NCBI GenBank assembly: GCA_963708645.1
Contig: CAVPTA010000013.1
Location: 55,476 to 119,475, forward strand
Reading direction: 5' to 3'
DNA from: RYN-133 sp963708645
GTDB lineage: Bacteria > Actinomycetota > Actinomycetes > Mycobacteriales > Jatrophihabitantaceae
DNA: 64,000 nt
A program made the position numbers and the translations under genes. Positions 25,530 through 34,696 of this stretch are shown here, one piece after another (position 1 is the stretch's first letter; each line of letters opens with the position of its first letter). The notes under the pieces are model-generated. The model searched no databases. It was not told the DNA's origin and worked only from the letters and a program-made list of their open reading frames with translations.

Positions 25530-26336
25530 GTGGCCCGCCCTGTCTCCCCCGAACCCGGTCCGGCCAAGCCGCTGCCCTCGGGGACGAACCGCACGCTCCC
25601 GGCCGGCCCGTGGACACCGGGCGAGCTCGGCCGCGCATGGGCGGTGCACGGGTTCACCGCGCTCGGCATCGTCGCGTCGATGCTCGCGCTGCGCGACGTC
25701 CTGACTCGTCACCCCGACTACGCGATCCTGTGGTTGCTGATCACGCTGGTGATCGACGGCGTGGACGGGCCGATCGCGCGTGCATTGCGAGTGTCCGAGC
25801 GCGTACCGCGCATCGACGGCTACACGCTCGACCTGATCATCGACTACGTCGCCTGCGTGATCGTCCCGGCGTGTTTCATGTACGCGTTCCACGTCGTCCC
25901 GCACAACAACTTCGGCGTGCTCGTGCTGTGCATCATGGTGTTCACGTCCGCGATCTGGTTCGCGCGCCGCGACATGATGACCGACGACTTCTTCTTCCGC
26001 GGCTATCCCGCGGCGTGGAACATGGTTGCGCCGGTGCTGTTCCTGCTCGATGCACGCACCGCGGTGGGCGCGATCATCACACTCGTCTTGTCATTGCTGT
26101 CGTTGACGAACGTGCCGTTCCCCCACATCGCACGCGCGCGGTTCTGGCGCATCCCGACCGTCATCGGAACGCTCGTGCTCGTCGGCGGCATCGTCCTGGG
26201 CACCTTCCTCTATCCGCGCCACCCGTACATGGTCCGGCCGTTGCTCTACGTCGGCTGCGCCTACTTCGTCGTGCTGGCGGTCGCGAAGATGATCCGCGAT
26301 CGCAACGATCCCCCGGGCATTGCCACCGAGCACTGA
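25530..26336 (+). CDS. pcs: CDP-alcohol phosphatidyltransferase, phosphatidylcholine synthase type
   Basis: A 268-residue membrane enzyme with about seven to eight hydrophobic segments. The catalytic CDP-alcohol motif is present as DGPIARALRVSERVP followed by DGYTLDLIIDY. WAVHGFTALGIVASMLAL at the N-terminus and DDFFFRGYPAAWNMV later are characteristic of phosphatidylcholine synthases, which join choline to CDP-diacylglycerol. Phosphatidylcholine is uncommon in actinobacteria, so another alcohol acceptor is possible. The start is GTG, 20 bp after the SRPBCC gene. Confidence 0.72.
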   Translation: MARPVSPEPGPAKPLPSGTNRTLPAGPWTPGELGRAWAVHGFTALGIVASMLALRDVLTRHPDYAILWLLITLVIDGVDGPIARALRVSERVPRIDGYTLDLIIDYVACVIVPACFMYAFHVVPHNNFGVLVLCIMVFTSAIWFARRDMMTDDFFFRGYPAAWNMVAPVLFLLDARTAVGAIITLVLSLLSLTNVPFPHIARARFWRIPTVIGTLVLVGGIVLGTFLYPRHPYMVRPLLYVGCAYFVVLAVAKMIRDRNDPPGIATEH

Positions 26337-26353
26337 AGGGGCGCAGCACCGAG

Positions 26354-26665
26354 ATGTCCTTCCCGAGCGACGGTTATCCCGAGATCGCGGCAGTCGCCGT
26401 TGTCGTCGGGCTGACCTTCGTCGCGCGCTGGGTGTTCCGTCCGTCGCGTCCCCGCAGCACGGTCGAACGGATGGACGCGACCGACGCCCGCGAACTCGGG
26501 TTGCTCATGGTGATCGCGACAGCCGACCGAAGACAGGCAGCTGAGACACGTGGCCGACTGGCCGATGCCGGCATCCGCGCGTCGACGTCACTGCGCAAGG
26601 ACGGCAGGTACGACCTGCTCGTGTTCAACCAGGACGTCGACCGCGCGCGCGAGCTACTCGGCTGA
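26354..26665 (+). CDS. Small membrane-anchored protein
   Basis: A 103-residue protein with one N-terminal membrane segment (IAAVAVVVGLTFVARWVF) and a cytoplasmic domain with the order LGLLMVIATADRRQAAETRG, LADAGIRAS, RYDLLVFNQDVDRARELL. That order recalls the signal-transducing-like DUF2007 fold, but I cannot assign it firmly. It follows the phosphatidyltransferase gene by 17 bp, and its 3' end overlaps the convergent murA by 12 bp. Confidence 0.6.
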   Translation: MSFPSDGYPEIAAVAVVVGLTFVARWVFRPSRPRSTVERMDATDARELGLLMVIATADRRQAAETRGRLADAGIRASTSLRKDGRYDLLVFNQDVDRARELLG

Positions 26666-27928
26666 CGTTTCGACGCGCTGCACGTCGGCACCGAGCGAGC
26701 GCAATTGCTCTTCGAAGCGCACGTAGCCACGATCGATGTGATGGATCTCGGCGACCTCGGTGACGCCGTCGGCCACCAGCCCCGCCAGCACCAGACCCAC
26801 GCCGGCGCGGATGTCGGTCGCGCGCACCGGTGCGCCGGAGAGCCGGTCCTTGCCGCGCACGACTGCATGGTGGCCGTCGGTGCGCACGTCGGCGCCCATT
26901 CGTGCGATCTCGTCGCAGAACATGAATCGCGCCTCGAACACGTTCTCGGTGATCATCGCGGTGCCCTCGGCGACCGACAGCAGGGCGATCGCCTGCGGCT
27001 GCAGGTCCGAAGCCAGCCCTGGATACGGAAGCGTGACGACGTCGAAGCTCTTCGGCCGGTCGTCGATCGACACGCGGAACCCGTCGACGCTCACATCGAC
27101 GTCGGCGCCCGCGCGCACCAGCTTGTCCAGCGCGATCTCGAGATGACCTGCGTCGGCGCCACGGACCGTCACGTCGCCCCGTGTCGCTACCGCAGCCATC
27201 GCCCACGTGCCGGCGACGATGCGGTCGGCGACTGCGCGGTGGGTCGCCGGATGCAGTTGCTCGACGCCGTTGATCTCGAGCGTGGACGTACCGATGCCCT
27301 CGATCTGGGCGCCCATCGCGACCAGCATGCGACACAGGTCGACGATCTCCGGCTCACGCGCCGCGTTGTCGATCACCGTCGTGCCCTTGGCGAGCACTGC
27401 GGCGGTCATGATGTTCTCGGTCGCGCCGACGCTCGGGAAGTCGAGCCAGATCTGCGCGCCGCGCAGTTCGGACGCCTCGGCAACGATGTAGCCGTGCTCG
27501 ACGTGGATCTCGGCGCCCATGCGCTCGAGCCCCGCGAAGTGCATGTCGAGCGGACGCGAACCGATGGCGTCGCCGCCCGGCAGGGCAACCTTGGCCCGCC
27601 CGGTGCGGGCGAGCAGCGGTCCGAGCACACAGATCGACCCGCGGATGCGCCGCACGAGCTCATAGGGCGCCTCGGCCATCGGCACCTCGGGCACCGTCAC
27701 GGTGACTTCGTCCGTGCGCCCGTGCACCGACTCGCTGACCTGGCAGCCGAGCCGTTCGAGCAATTGATGCATGATGCCGACGTCCGAGATCGCCGGCAGG
27801 TTCCCGATCGTCGAACTGCCGGGCGCCAGCAACGACGCGGCCATCAACTTCAGGACGCTGTTCTTCGCACCGACGACCGACACCTCACCGTCGAGACGCG
27901 CGCCGCCGGTCACTCGCAGTACTTGCAC
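26654..27928 (-). CDS. murA: UDP-N-acetylglucosamine 1-carboxyvinyltransferase, Asp-type
   Basis: A 424-residue EPSP-synthase-fold enzyme that makes the first committed peptidoglycan precursor from UDP-GlcNAc and phosphoenolpyruvate. GAKNSVLKLMAASLL, RIRGSICVLGPLLAR, YPGLASDLQPQ and RFMFCDEIARMGAD are family motifs. The active-site loop reads LPGGDAIGSRP, with Asp120 in place of the usual Cys alkylated by fosfomycin. Enzymes with Asp here, as in mycobacteria, are intrinsically fosfomycin-insensitive. It is a normal-length single gene. Confidence 0.95.
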   Translation of the reverse strand: MQVLRVTGGARLDGEVSVVGAKNSVLKLMAASLLAPGSSTIGNLPAISDVGIMHQLLERLGCQVSESVHGRTDEVTVTVPEVPMAEAPYELVRRIRGSICVLGPLLARTGRAKVALPGGDAIGSRPLDMHFAGLERMGAEIHVEHGYIVAEASELRGAQIWLDFPSVGATENIMTAAVLAKGTTVIDNAAREPEIVDLCRMLVAMGAQIEGIGTSTLEINGVEQLHPATHRAVADRIVAGTWAMAAVATRGDVTVRGADAGHLEIALDKLVRAGADVDVSVDGFRVSIDDRPKSFDVVTLPYPGLASDLQPQAIALLSVAEGTAMITENVFEARFMFCDEIARMGADVRTDGHHAVVRGKDRLSGAPVRATDIRAGVGLVLAGLVADGVTEVAEIHHIDRGYVRFEEQLRSLGADVQRVETSAE

Positions 27929-27951
27929 GGCACCCAGGCTATCGTCCGGGA

Positions 27952-28524
27952 GTGGCCGTTCATCTCACCCGCATCTACACAAAGACCGGCGACGACGGTA
28001 CGACTGCACTCGGTGACATGTCTCGCGTTCGCAAGACCGACGCACGCGTAGGCGCCTACGCCGACTGTGACGAGACCAATGCGGCGCTGGGCGCCGCTCT
28101 CGCGCTCGGCAACCTGCCGGAGCCCGTTGCGCGGGTGCTTCAGACCATCCAGAACGACTTGTTCGATGTCGGCGCCGACCTGTGCACGCCGATCCGCCCG
28201 GATCCTCCGTACGAGCCGCTGCGCGTCGAGGACGCATATGTGACGCGGCTCGAAGGGTGGTGTGACGAGTTCAACGCAGATCTGCCGAAGCTCGACAGTT
28301 TCATCCTGCCGGGTGGCACGCCGGCGGCCGCGCTGTTGCACCAGGCGCGGACGTCGGCCCGTCGCGCCGAGCGCAGCGGCTGGGCGCTCTACGAAGCCGA
28401 GCCCGACACCACCAACCGCACCGCGCTGCTGTACCTCAACCGGCTCTCGGACCTGCTGTTCATCCTCGCGCGCGTCGCCAACCCCGACGGGGACGTGAAG
28501 TGGCGCCCGGGCGGTGAACGCTGA
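27952..28524 (+). CDS. Cob(I)alamin adenosyltransferase, PduO/MMAB type
   Basis: A 190-residue adenosyltransferase. It opens with TRIYTKTGDDGTTALGD, the ATP-binding P-loop-like segment of the PduO family, and has the later motifs ILPGGTPAAALLHQARTSAR and YLNRLSDLLFILAR. It makes adenosylcobalamin and, in the human MMAB homologue, hands it to methylmalonyl-CoA mutase. Here it would serve the icmA and ecm products, with MeaB as gatekeeper. The start is GTG, 23 bp from the divergent murA start, so they share a promoter region. Confidence 0.92.
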   Translation: MAVHLTRIYTKTGDDGTTALGDMSRVRKTDARVGAYADCDETNAALGAALALGNLPEPVARVLQTIQNDLFDVGADLCTPIRPDPPYEPLRVEDAYVTRLEGWCDEFNADLPKLDSFILPGGTPAAALLHQARTSARRAERSGWALYEAEPDTTNRTALLYLNRLSDLLFILARVANPDGDVKWRPGGER

Positions 28525-28535
28525 CCGTCCTCGTC

Positions 28536-29048
28536 GTGATGGGGGTGTCGGGCTGCGGCAAATCCACGGTGGCCGGGCTGCTCGCAGCACGTCTCGGATG
28601 GGAGCTCGTCGAGGGCGACGACCTGCACCCGGCCGCGAATGTCGCGAAGATGCGCTCCGGCGTAGCCCTGACCGACGCCGATCGCATTCCGTGGTTGCGC
28701 CGCATCGCGTCCTGGATCGGCGAGCATGTCGAGTCGGGAAGCGACGGCGTCGTCACCTGCTCGGCACTCAAACGCAGTTACCGTGACCTGCTTCGCGGTG
28801 GCAACGACGGCGTGGTGTTCGTGTACCTGCGTGGCACAAAAGACCTCATCGCGCAGCGGCAGTCCGCACGCCAAGGCCACTACATGCCTGCGGTGCTGCT
28901 CGACTCACAGTTCGCCGATCTCGAACCGCCTACCGCCGACGAAGCCGTGATCACTGTCGACATCGGGCCACCTGCGTCCGAGATCGTCCAACGCGTGCTT
29001 CAGGCCATCGGCGCCGACGACTCCAGCCACGAGACGAAGCCGGTGTAG
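28536..29048 (+). CDS. gntK: Gluconokinase
   Basis: A 170-residue P-loop kinase. Walker A is GVSGCGKSTVAGLLA, followed by EGDDLHPAANVAKMRSGVALTD and CSALKRSYRDLLR, then RQGHYMPAVLLDSQFADLE, all characteristic of gluconate kinases that make 6-phosphogluconate. A GTG immediately before an ATG can serve as the start, and the frame continues upstream to overlap the adenosyltransferase stop. Its last 49 bp overlap the convergent DUF2550 gene. Confidence 0.9.
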   Translation: MMGVSGCGKSTVAGLLAARLGWELVEGDDLHPAANVAKMRSGVALTDADRIPWLRRIASWIGEHVESGSDGVVTCSALKRSYRDLLRGGNDGVVFVYLRGTKDLIAQRQSARQGHYMPAVLLDSQFADLEPPTADEAVITVDIGPPASEIVQRVLQAIGADDSSHETKPV

Positions 29049-29410
29049 GCGCTCTCGCCGAGCGCCAGGCAGACATCAACGTCACCGTCGCGGCACTCGA
29101 CCACGACGGCGGTAGCCGGCAACGACTGCAGATCGCCGCGGATCGGGGCGTGCCGACCGATCACCGAAAGCCGACGCCGTTCCAGCACCCGGTTGGGACG
29201 CGTGCCGATCCCGAGCGATCGGTACCACAGCAGCTCACCTTCGGCGTACCGCGCGACGCCGTACTGCCAGCGCGATGCCCGACTGAGGCGCAGCGCAACG
29301 GGAATCGTGCCTTCGGCACGCAGCATGAACCGTTGCCGGGCAAGGACGAGCCCGCACACGAACAACACGAGAACGGCCGCGCACACCACCGTTATGTCGA
29401 TGATGTGCAC
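29000..29410 (-). CDS. DUF2550 family membrane protein
   Basis: A 136-residue protein with one N-terminal membrane helix (IDITVVCAAVLVLFVCGLVL) and a cytoplasmic beta-rich domain (QYGVARYAEGELLWYRSLGI, then RRLSVIGRHAPIRGD). This is the DUF2550 type, usually found directly after atpC in actinobacteria, as here. Function is unknown. The gene starts 35 bp after atpC on the same strand and may be the last of the ATP synthase operon. Confidence 0.82.
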   Translation of the reverse strand: MHIIDITVVCAAVLVLFVCGLVLARQRFMLRAEGTIPVALRLSRASRWQYGVARYAEGELLWYRSLGIGTRPNRVLERRRLSVIGRHAPIRGDLQSLPATAVVVECRDGDVDVCLALGESAYTGFVSWLESSAPMA

Positions 29411-29445
29411 GGCCGCCGTCCTGCGTTACGTCTGCGCTCGCGCGA

Positions 29446-29832
29446 TCAGACCGACTCGCCGGCGGCGCGCAAGCGCGCCATCGCACGATCGCGCGCTGCC
29501 GCACCTTCGGGTGTTTCCGGATCGGCGCGGTCAAGTGCTGCCCGGGCGCGCGAAACGTCGATCTCGTCGGAAGTCTCGGCCATCTCGGCAAGCACCGAGA
29601 CGCCGTCCTTTCGCACCGACAGGAATCCGCCGTGCACCGCCACCATCAGCGAGTCTTCACCCTCGCGGTCGATGCGAACCGTGTAGCCGGGTGCGAGCGC
29701 ACCGAGCAGCGGCGTGTGGCGGGGCAGGATGCCGAGCTGACCGACAACGGTGCGCGCGAAGACCGCAGTGGCCTCGCCGGACCACAGCGCGCGCTCCACC
29801 GAGACGAGCTCGACATTCATCGTGGTCGCCAT
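29446..29832 (-). CDS. atpC: F1Fo ATP synthase epsilon subunit
   Basis: A 128-residue subunit of the central stalk. The beta-sandwich has VELVSVERALWSGEATAVF, GQLGILPRHTPLLGALAPG and VHGGFLSVRKDGVSVLAE, and a short helical C-terminus follows. Epsilon couples rotation and inhibits ATP hydrolysis. It begins three bases after the atpD stop, consistent with the operon. An in-frame ATG four codons downstream is an alternative start. Confidence 0.95.
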   Translation of the reverse strand: MATTMNVELVSVERALWSGEATAVFARTVVGQLGILPRHTPLLGALAPGYTVRIDREGEDSLMVAVHGGFLSVRKDGVSVLAEMAETSDEIDVSRARAALDRADPETPEGAAARDRAMARLRAAGESV

Positions 29833-29835
29833 GAA

Positions 29836-31290
29836 TCAGGCGTTCTTCAGCTCGTGCGCCTTGCGCTCGAGGTCCTCGATGCCGCCGCACATGAAGAAGG
29901 CCTGCTCGGGGTACTCGTCGAAGTCGCCGTTGTTGAGCCGCTTGAACGCATCGACTGTCTCTTCGACCGGGACGAACGATCCGTCGACGCCGGTGAACTG
30001 CTTGGCGACGAAGGTGTTCTGCGACAGGAATCGCTCGATGCGACGCGCGCGACCGACGATGACCTTGTCCTCTTCGGAGAGCTCGTCGATACCGAGAATC
30101 GCGATGATGTCCTGCAGTTCCTTGTAGCGCTGCAGGATCTGCTTGGTCTGGTTGGCGACGTCGTAGTGCTCCTGGCCGATGTACTCGGCAGCGAGGATGC
30201 GCGAGGTCGAGTCGAGCGGGTCGACCGCCGGGTAGATGCCCTTCTCGGACACCGGCCGCGACAGCGTCGTGGTGGCGTCGAGGTGGGCGAACGTGGTGTG
30301 CGGTGCCGGGTCGGTGATGTCGTCGGCGGGGACGTAGATCGCCTGCATCGAGGTGATCGAGTGTCCACGCGTCGACGTGATCCGCTCCTGGAGCTGCCCC
30401 ATCTCGTCGGCCAGCGTCGGCTGATAACCCACCGCGGACGGCATGCGGCCGAGCAGCGTCGACACCTCAGAGCCCGCCTGGGTGAACCGGAAGATGTTGT
30501 CGATGAACAGCAGCACGTCCTGCTGCTGCACGTCACGGAAGTACTCGGCCATCGTCAGGGCCGACAGCGCGACGCGAAGCCGCGTGCCCGGCGGCTCGTC
30601 CATCTGGCCGAAGACCAGCGCGGTCTTCTCGATGACGCCCGAGTCGGTCATTTCAGCGATGAGGTCGTTGCCCTCACGGGTGCGCTCACCCACGCCGGCA
30701 AACACCGAAACACCACCGAAGTTCTCGGCGACGCGGTAGATCATCTCCTGGATCAGCACCGTCTTGCCCACACCGGCACCGCCGAACAGGCCGATCTTGC
30801 CGCCGACCACGTACGGGGTGAGCAGGTCGATGACCTTGATGCCGGTCCAGAACGGCTCGGTCTTGGCCTCGAGCTCGTCGAAGGGCGGCGGCTCGCGGTG
30901 GATCGACCAGCGCTCCTGGACGTCGAGCTCGCTCTCGGGGACGTCGAGCGGCTGGCCGAGGGTGTTGAACACGTGACCCTTGGTCACGTCGCCCACCGGC
31001 ACAGTGATCGACGAACCTGAGTCGGTCACCTCGGCGCCGCGCACCAGACCGTCGGTCGGCTGCAGCGCGATGGTGCGCACCATGTCGTCGCCGATGTGCT
31101 GCGCAACCTCGAGCGTCAGCGTCTTCGACAGCTCACCGAGTTCGACCTCGACGGTGAGCGCGTTGTACAGCGCCGGGATCGCGTTGCGGCCGAACTCGAC
31201 GTCGACCACGGGTCCGATCACTCGCACGATGCGGCCCGTCGAGGTGCCGGCGTCGGCCGAGTCGGTGTCTTTCTCGAACAAGGTCGTCAT
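29836..31290 (-). CDS. atpD: F1Fo ATP synthase beta subunit
   Basis: A 484-residue catalytic subunit. Walker A is GGAGVGKTVLIQEMIY, followed by the catalytic Glu in GVGERTREGNDL, Walker B-region LLFIDNIFRFTQAGSEVS and PSAVGYQPTLADEMG. It ends with a normal helical domain (EYPEQAFFMCGGIEDLERKA). It makes ATP on the F1 head. The ATG is four bases from the upstream atpG stop. Confidence 0.98.
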   Translation of the reverse strand: MTTLFEKDTDSADAGTSTGRIVRVIGPVVDVEFGRNAIPALYNALTVEVELGELSKTLTLEVAQHIGDDMVRTIALQPTDGLVRGAEVTDSGSSITVPVGDVTKGHVFNTLGQPLDVPESELDVQERWSIHREPPPFDELEAKTEPFWTGIKVIDLLTPYVVGGKIGLFGGAGVGKTVLIQEMIYRVAENFGGVSVFAGVGERTREGNDLIAEMTDSGVIEKTALVFGQMDEPPGTRLRVALSALTMAEYFRDVQQQDVLLFIDNIFRFTQAGSEVSTLLGRMPSAVGYQPTLADEMGQLQERITSTRGHSITSMQAIYVPADDITDPAPHTTFAHLDATTTLSRPVSEKGIYPAVDPLDSTSRILAAEYIGQEHYDVANQTKQILQRYKELQDIIAILGIDELSEEDKVIVGRARRIERFLSQNTFVAKQFTGVDGSFVPVEETVDAFKRLNNGDFDEYPEQAFFMCGGIEDLERKAHELKNA

Positions 31291-31294
31291 AGCT

Positions 31295-32254
31295 TTATTC
31301 CTCTACTCCTGCCGCGGCGAGCGCGTCGGCACCGCCGACGATCTCGCTGATTTCCTGGGTGATCTCGGCCTGACGGGCCTGGTTGGCCAGCCGGGTGAAG
31401 GTCTTGATGAGGTCGGTCGCGTTGTCGCTCGCCGACTTCATCGCGCGCCGCCGCGCCGCCGACTCGGACGCCGCCGATTCGAGCAACGCGGAGAAGATCC
31501 GCGCGCTGATGTAACGCGGGATCAATGCCTCGAGCAGGCGCTCGCCGTCGGGCTCGAACTCGTAGACGACGGGGAGCCCGCTGTCCTTCTCGTTCGCGCC
31601 GTCCTCGTCGTCGTCATTGCCGCCGAGGTCGCTGTCGTCGACCGCGTCCTTGACCGGCGCGAGCAGCTGCGACACCGCCGTCTGCGTCACCGAGTTCGTG
31701 AACTGGGTGTAGACGATGTAGAGCTCATCGACGCCGGGGGCATCGTTGGACTCGCCCTCGGACGTCGCCTGCAGTGCGAAGCCGATCTGCTCGGTCAGCT
31801 CGCGGATGTCGGCGAAGGTCGGCTGCTCGCTGAAGCCCGTCCACGACCCCGCCATCTCGATGTGGCGGAAGTTGTAGAACGAGACGCCCTTGCGACCGAT
31901 GACGTAGCGCACGACTTCGCGACCGTCACTCTCCAACTCGGCCGCGAGCGTGTTCGCGCGCTTCAACGCGTTCGCGTTGTAACCGCCCGCGAGCCCGCGG
32001 TCGCTGGTGATCACGAGGATCGCCGTGCGGCGCGGGTTCTCGACCCCGATCAGCAGCGGACTCTTGAGCGACTTGTCCTCGAGCACCGCCTTGAGCGCGC
32101 GGGTGAGCTCTTCCGCGTACGGACGCGCCGCGTTCATCCGCGACTGGGCGCGGACGATGCGCGAGGCGGCGATGAGCTCCATCGCCTTCGTGATCTTGCG
32201 CGTCGACTGCGTCGCCGCGATGCGGCGACGGTAGATGCGCTGCTGGGCACCCAT
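31295..32254 (-). CDS. atpG: F1Fo ATP synthase gamma subunit
   Basis: A 319-residue rotor shaft. The N-terminal helix is IYRRRIAATQSTRKITKAME and the C-terminal helix includes NATDLIKTFTRLANQARQAE. An insert rich in Asp, Gly and Asn (around NDDDEDGANEKDSG) is longer than in E. coli; mycobacterial and other actinobacterial gammas also carry an insert, there reported to damp ATP hydrolysis. Whether this acidic loop does so is inference. It is 10 bp from the atpA stop. Confidence 0.97.
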   Translation of the reverse strand: MGAQQRIYRRRIAATQSTRKITKAMELIAASRIVRAQSRMNAARPYAEELTRALKAVLEDKSLKSPLLIGVENPRRTAILVITSDRGLAGGYNANALKRANTLAAELESDGREVVRYVIGRKGVSFYNFRHIEMAGSWTGFSEQPTFADIRELTEQIGFALQATSEGESNDAPGVDELYIVYTQFTNSVTQTAVSQLLAPVKDAVDDSDLGGNDDDEDGANEKDSGLPVVYEFEPDGERLLEALIPRYISARIFSALLESAASESAARRRAMKSASDNATDLIKTFTRLANQARQAEITQEISEIVGGADALAAAGVEE

Positions 32255-32264
32255 GCGTTACGGC

Positions 32265-33827
32265 CTACTTGTCCGCGTCGGTCTCGGTGGGCTGGAACTG
32301 CTTCTTGAAGTCGCTGACCAAGCGCTCGAGCTGCTCGCTGAGCTCGTCGTCGAACTTCTTCGCCGTCGCCAGGGTGTCGTAGAGCCCGTCCGCGTTGTGC
32401 TGGATGTAGTCGAGGAACTCGCCCTCGAACCGACGCACGTCACGCACGTCGATGTCGTCGAGGTGACCGCGCGTGCCGGCCCAGATCGAGGCGATCTCGC
32501 GACCGACGGGGTACGGCGACGCGGCCGGCTGCTTGAGCAGCTCGACGAGTCGGCTACCTCGAGCCAGCTGCTGCTGGCTCGCCTTGTCCAGGTCGGAGCC
32601 GAACGCGGCGAACGCCTCGAGCTCGCGGTACTGCGCGAGGTCGACGCGCAGGCGGCCGGCGACGTCACGCATCGCGCGCGGCTGGGCCGCACCACCGACA
32701 CGCGAGACCGAGATACCGACGTTCACCGCCGGACGGACACCGGCGTTGAACAGGTCGGTCTCGAGGAAGCACTGGCCGTCGGTGATCGAGATGACGTTGG
32801 TCGGGATGTAGGCCGACACGTCGTTGCCCTTGGTCTCGATGATCGGAAGGCCGGTCATCGAACCGCCGCCCAGGTCGTCGGAGAGCTTCGCGCAACGCTC
32901 GAGCAGCCGGCTGTGCAGGTAGAACACGTCGCCGGGGTACGCCTCGCGGCCCGGCGGGCGGCGCAGCAGCAGCGACACCGCACGGTAGGCCTCGGCCTGC
33001 TTCGACAGGTCGTCGAACACGATGAGCACGTGCATGCCCTGGTACATCCAGTGCTGGCCGATGGCCGAACCGGTGTACGGAGCGAGGTACTTGAAGCCGG
33101 CCGAGTCGGACGCGGGCGCGGCCACGATCGTCGTGTACTCGAGCGCGCCGGCGTCTTCGAGCGTCGAGCGCGCTGCGGCGATCGTCGAGCCCTTCTGACC
33201 GATGGCGACGTAGATGCAACGCACCTGCTTCTTCGGGTCGCCGGTCTTCCAGTTGTCGCGCTGGTTGATGATCGCGTCGAGGCAGACCGTGGTCTTGCCG
33301 GTCTGACGGTCACCGATGATCAGCTGGCGCTGGCCGCGGCCGATGGCGGTCATCGAGTCGATGGCCTTGATGCCGGTCAGCAATGGCTCGCGCACTTCCT
33401 GGCGCTGCACCACCGTGGGTGCCTGCAACTCGAGTGCACGGCGGTCGTCGGTGTCGATGTCGCCCTGACCGTCGATGGGCTGGCCGAGCGGGTTGACAAC
33501 GCGGCCGAGGTACCCGTCGCCGACTGGCACCGAGAGGATGTCGCCGGTGCGCTTGACCTCCTGGCCCTCTTCGATCTTCGACGCGTCACCGAGGATGACC
33601 ACACCGATGTCGCGGACGTCGAGGTTCAGTGCAATGCCCAGCGTGCCGCCTTCGAACTCGAGCAGCTCGTTGGTCATGGCGCTCGGCAGTCCCTCGACAC
33701 GCGCAATGCCGTCGCCGGTTTCCGAGACCACGCCGACCTCTTCGCGGGAGGCCTCGGGCGAGTACGACGAAACGTAGTTCTCGATCGCACCGCGGATTTC
33801 GTCTGCCGAGATCGTCAGCTCTGCCAT
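32265..33827 (-). CDS. atpA: F1Fo ATP synthase alpha subunit
   Basis: A 520-residue nucleotide-binding but non-catalytic subunit. Walker A is GDRQTGKTTVCLDAI and other motifs are PGDVFYLHSRLLERCAKL and SITDGQCFLETDLFNAG. The C-terminus has the extension EQLERLVSDFKKQFQPTETD, beyond the E. coli end, as found in actinobacteria. The ATG follows a TTG that could also start. It begins 47 bp after atpH. Confidence 0.98.
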   Translation of the reverse strand: MAELTISADEIRGAIENYVSSYSPEASREEVGVVSETGDGIARVEGLPSAMTNELLEFEGGTLGIALNLDVRDIGVVILGDASKIEEGQEVKRTGDILSVPVGDGYLGRVVNPLGQPIDGQGDIDTDDRRALELQAPTVVQRQEVREPLLTGIKAIDSMTAIGRGQRQLIIGDRQTGKTTVCLDAIINQRDNWKTGDPKKQVRCIYVAIGQKGSTIAAARSTLEDAGALEYTTIVAAPASDSAGFKYLAPYTGSAIGQHWMYQGMHVLIVFDDLSKQAEAYRAVSLLLRRPPGREAYPGDVFYLHSRLLERCAKLSDDLGGGSMTGLPIIETKGNDVSAYIPTNVISITDGQCFLETDLFNAGVRPAVNVGISVSRVGGAAQPRAMRDVAGRLRVDLAQYRELEAFAAFGSDLDKASQQQLARGSRLVELLKQPAASPYPVGREIASIWAGTRGHLDDIDVRDVRRFEGEFLDYIQHNADGLYDTLATAKKFDDELSEQLERLVSDFKKQFQPTETDADK

Positions 33828-33874
33828 CAAAGTTCCTCTGTCTGTACCTGTAGTTGGTCGTACCGGTGAATGGT

Positions 33875-34696
33875 TCAGCTCGCGAACGCGCCGCGGATGT
33901 CCTTGAGACGAGACGCCAGGCTGCCGTCGATGACCTCGTCGCCGACGCGCACGACCAGTCCGCCCCGGATCGCCGGGTCGACTGCATAGCGCACGTCGAT
34001 GCGGCGGCCGTAAACCTCGCTGAGCCGCTCGGCCAACGCGCGTTGCTGTGCGTCGGTGATCTCGACGGCGCTGATGACTCGCGCGACCGAACGCTCGCGT
34101 CGCGCGCCGGCCGCCTCGATCAGGTCGTCGAGAGCGAGCAGGATGCTGCGCTTGCGCTGGGTCGACACGGCGTGCCGCACCAGCGCGACCGTGATCGGGT
34201 TCGCCCGACCGTGGAGCACCTGCTCCATCAGGTCGGCGCGCTTGGCCGTGTCGACGGTCGCCTCGTCCAGAAGCGTCGTCAGCTGCGACTCGTTGTCGAG
34301 AATGCGCTCGAGGCGGAACAACTCGTCCTCGACCGTCGCGATCGAGTTCTCTTGATCGGCCGCGGCGAGCAACACATCGTCACCGCTTGTCTCGATCGCG
34401 TCGACGAGGTCCCATGCCCTCGACCAGCGCGCAGCGACTGCCGAGTCGACGACAGAGAGCGCGCTCGCGCTGATCTTGCCGTTGAGCAACGCGTCGGCGA
34501 GGCCGGTTCGCTGCTCGGGCGCCGACGCCGGATCGGCGAGGCGACGACGCAGCCGGGGCTGCGCCGTAAGCAGATGCGCGACGGCGTAGAGCTCCTCCGC
34601 GAGCCCGGTGAGGCCCTCGGTCTTGGAGAACCGTCCCAGGACGGAGCTCACCTGGGTGCGGACCGCACCCAGGGCCTCGCGGCTGGCTGCCTGCAT
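33875..34696 (-). CDS. atpH: F1Fo ATP synthase delta subunit
   Basis: A 273-residue stator subunit, longer than the E. coli delta subunit (about 177). The C-terminal part has the family motif YGRRIDVRYAVDPAIRGGLVVRVGDEVIDGSLASRL (cut here by position: roughly residues 220-255). The N-terminal helices are extended, as in other actinobacteria, but not fused to subunit b as in mycobacteria. It overlaps the end of atpF, suggesting coupled translation. Confidence 0.95.
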   Translation of the reverse strand: MQAASREALGAVRTQVSSVLGRFSKTEGLTGLAEELYAVAHLLTAQPRLRRRLADPASAPEQRTGLADALLNGKISASALSVVDSAVAARWSRAWDLVDAIETSGDDVLLAAADQENSIATVEDELFRLERILDNESQLTTLLDEATVDTAKRADLMEQVLHGRANPITVALVRHAVSTQRKRSILLALDDLIEAAGARRERSVARVISAVEITDAQQRALAERLSEVYGRRIDVRYAVDPAIRGGLVVRVGDEVIDGSLASRLKDIRGAFAS

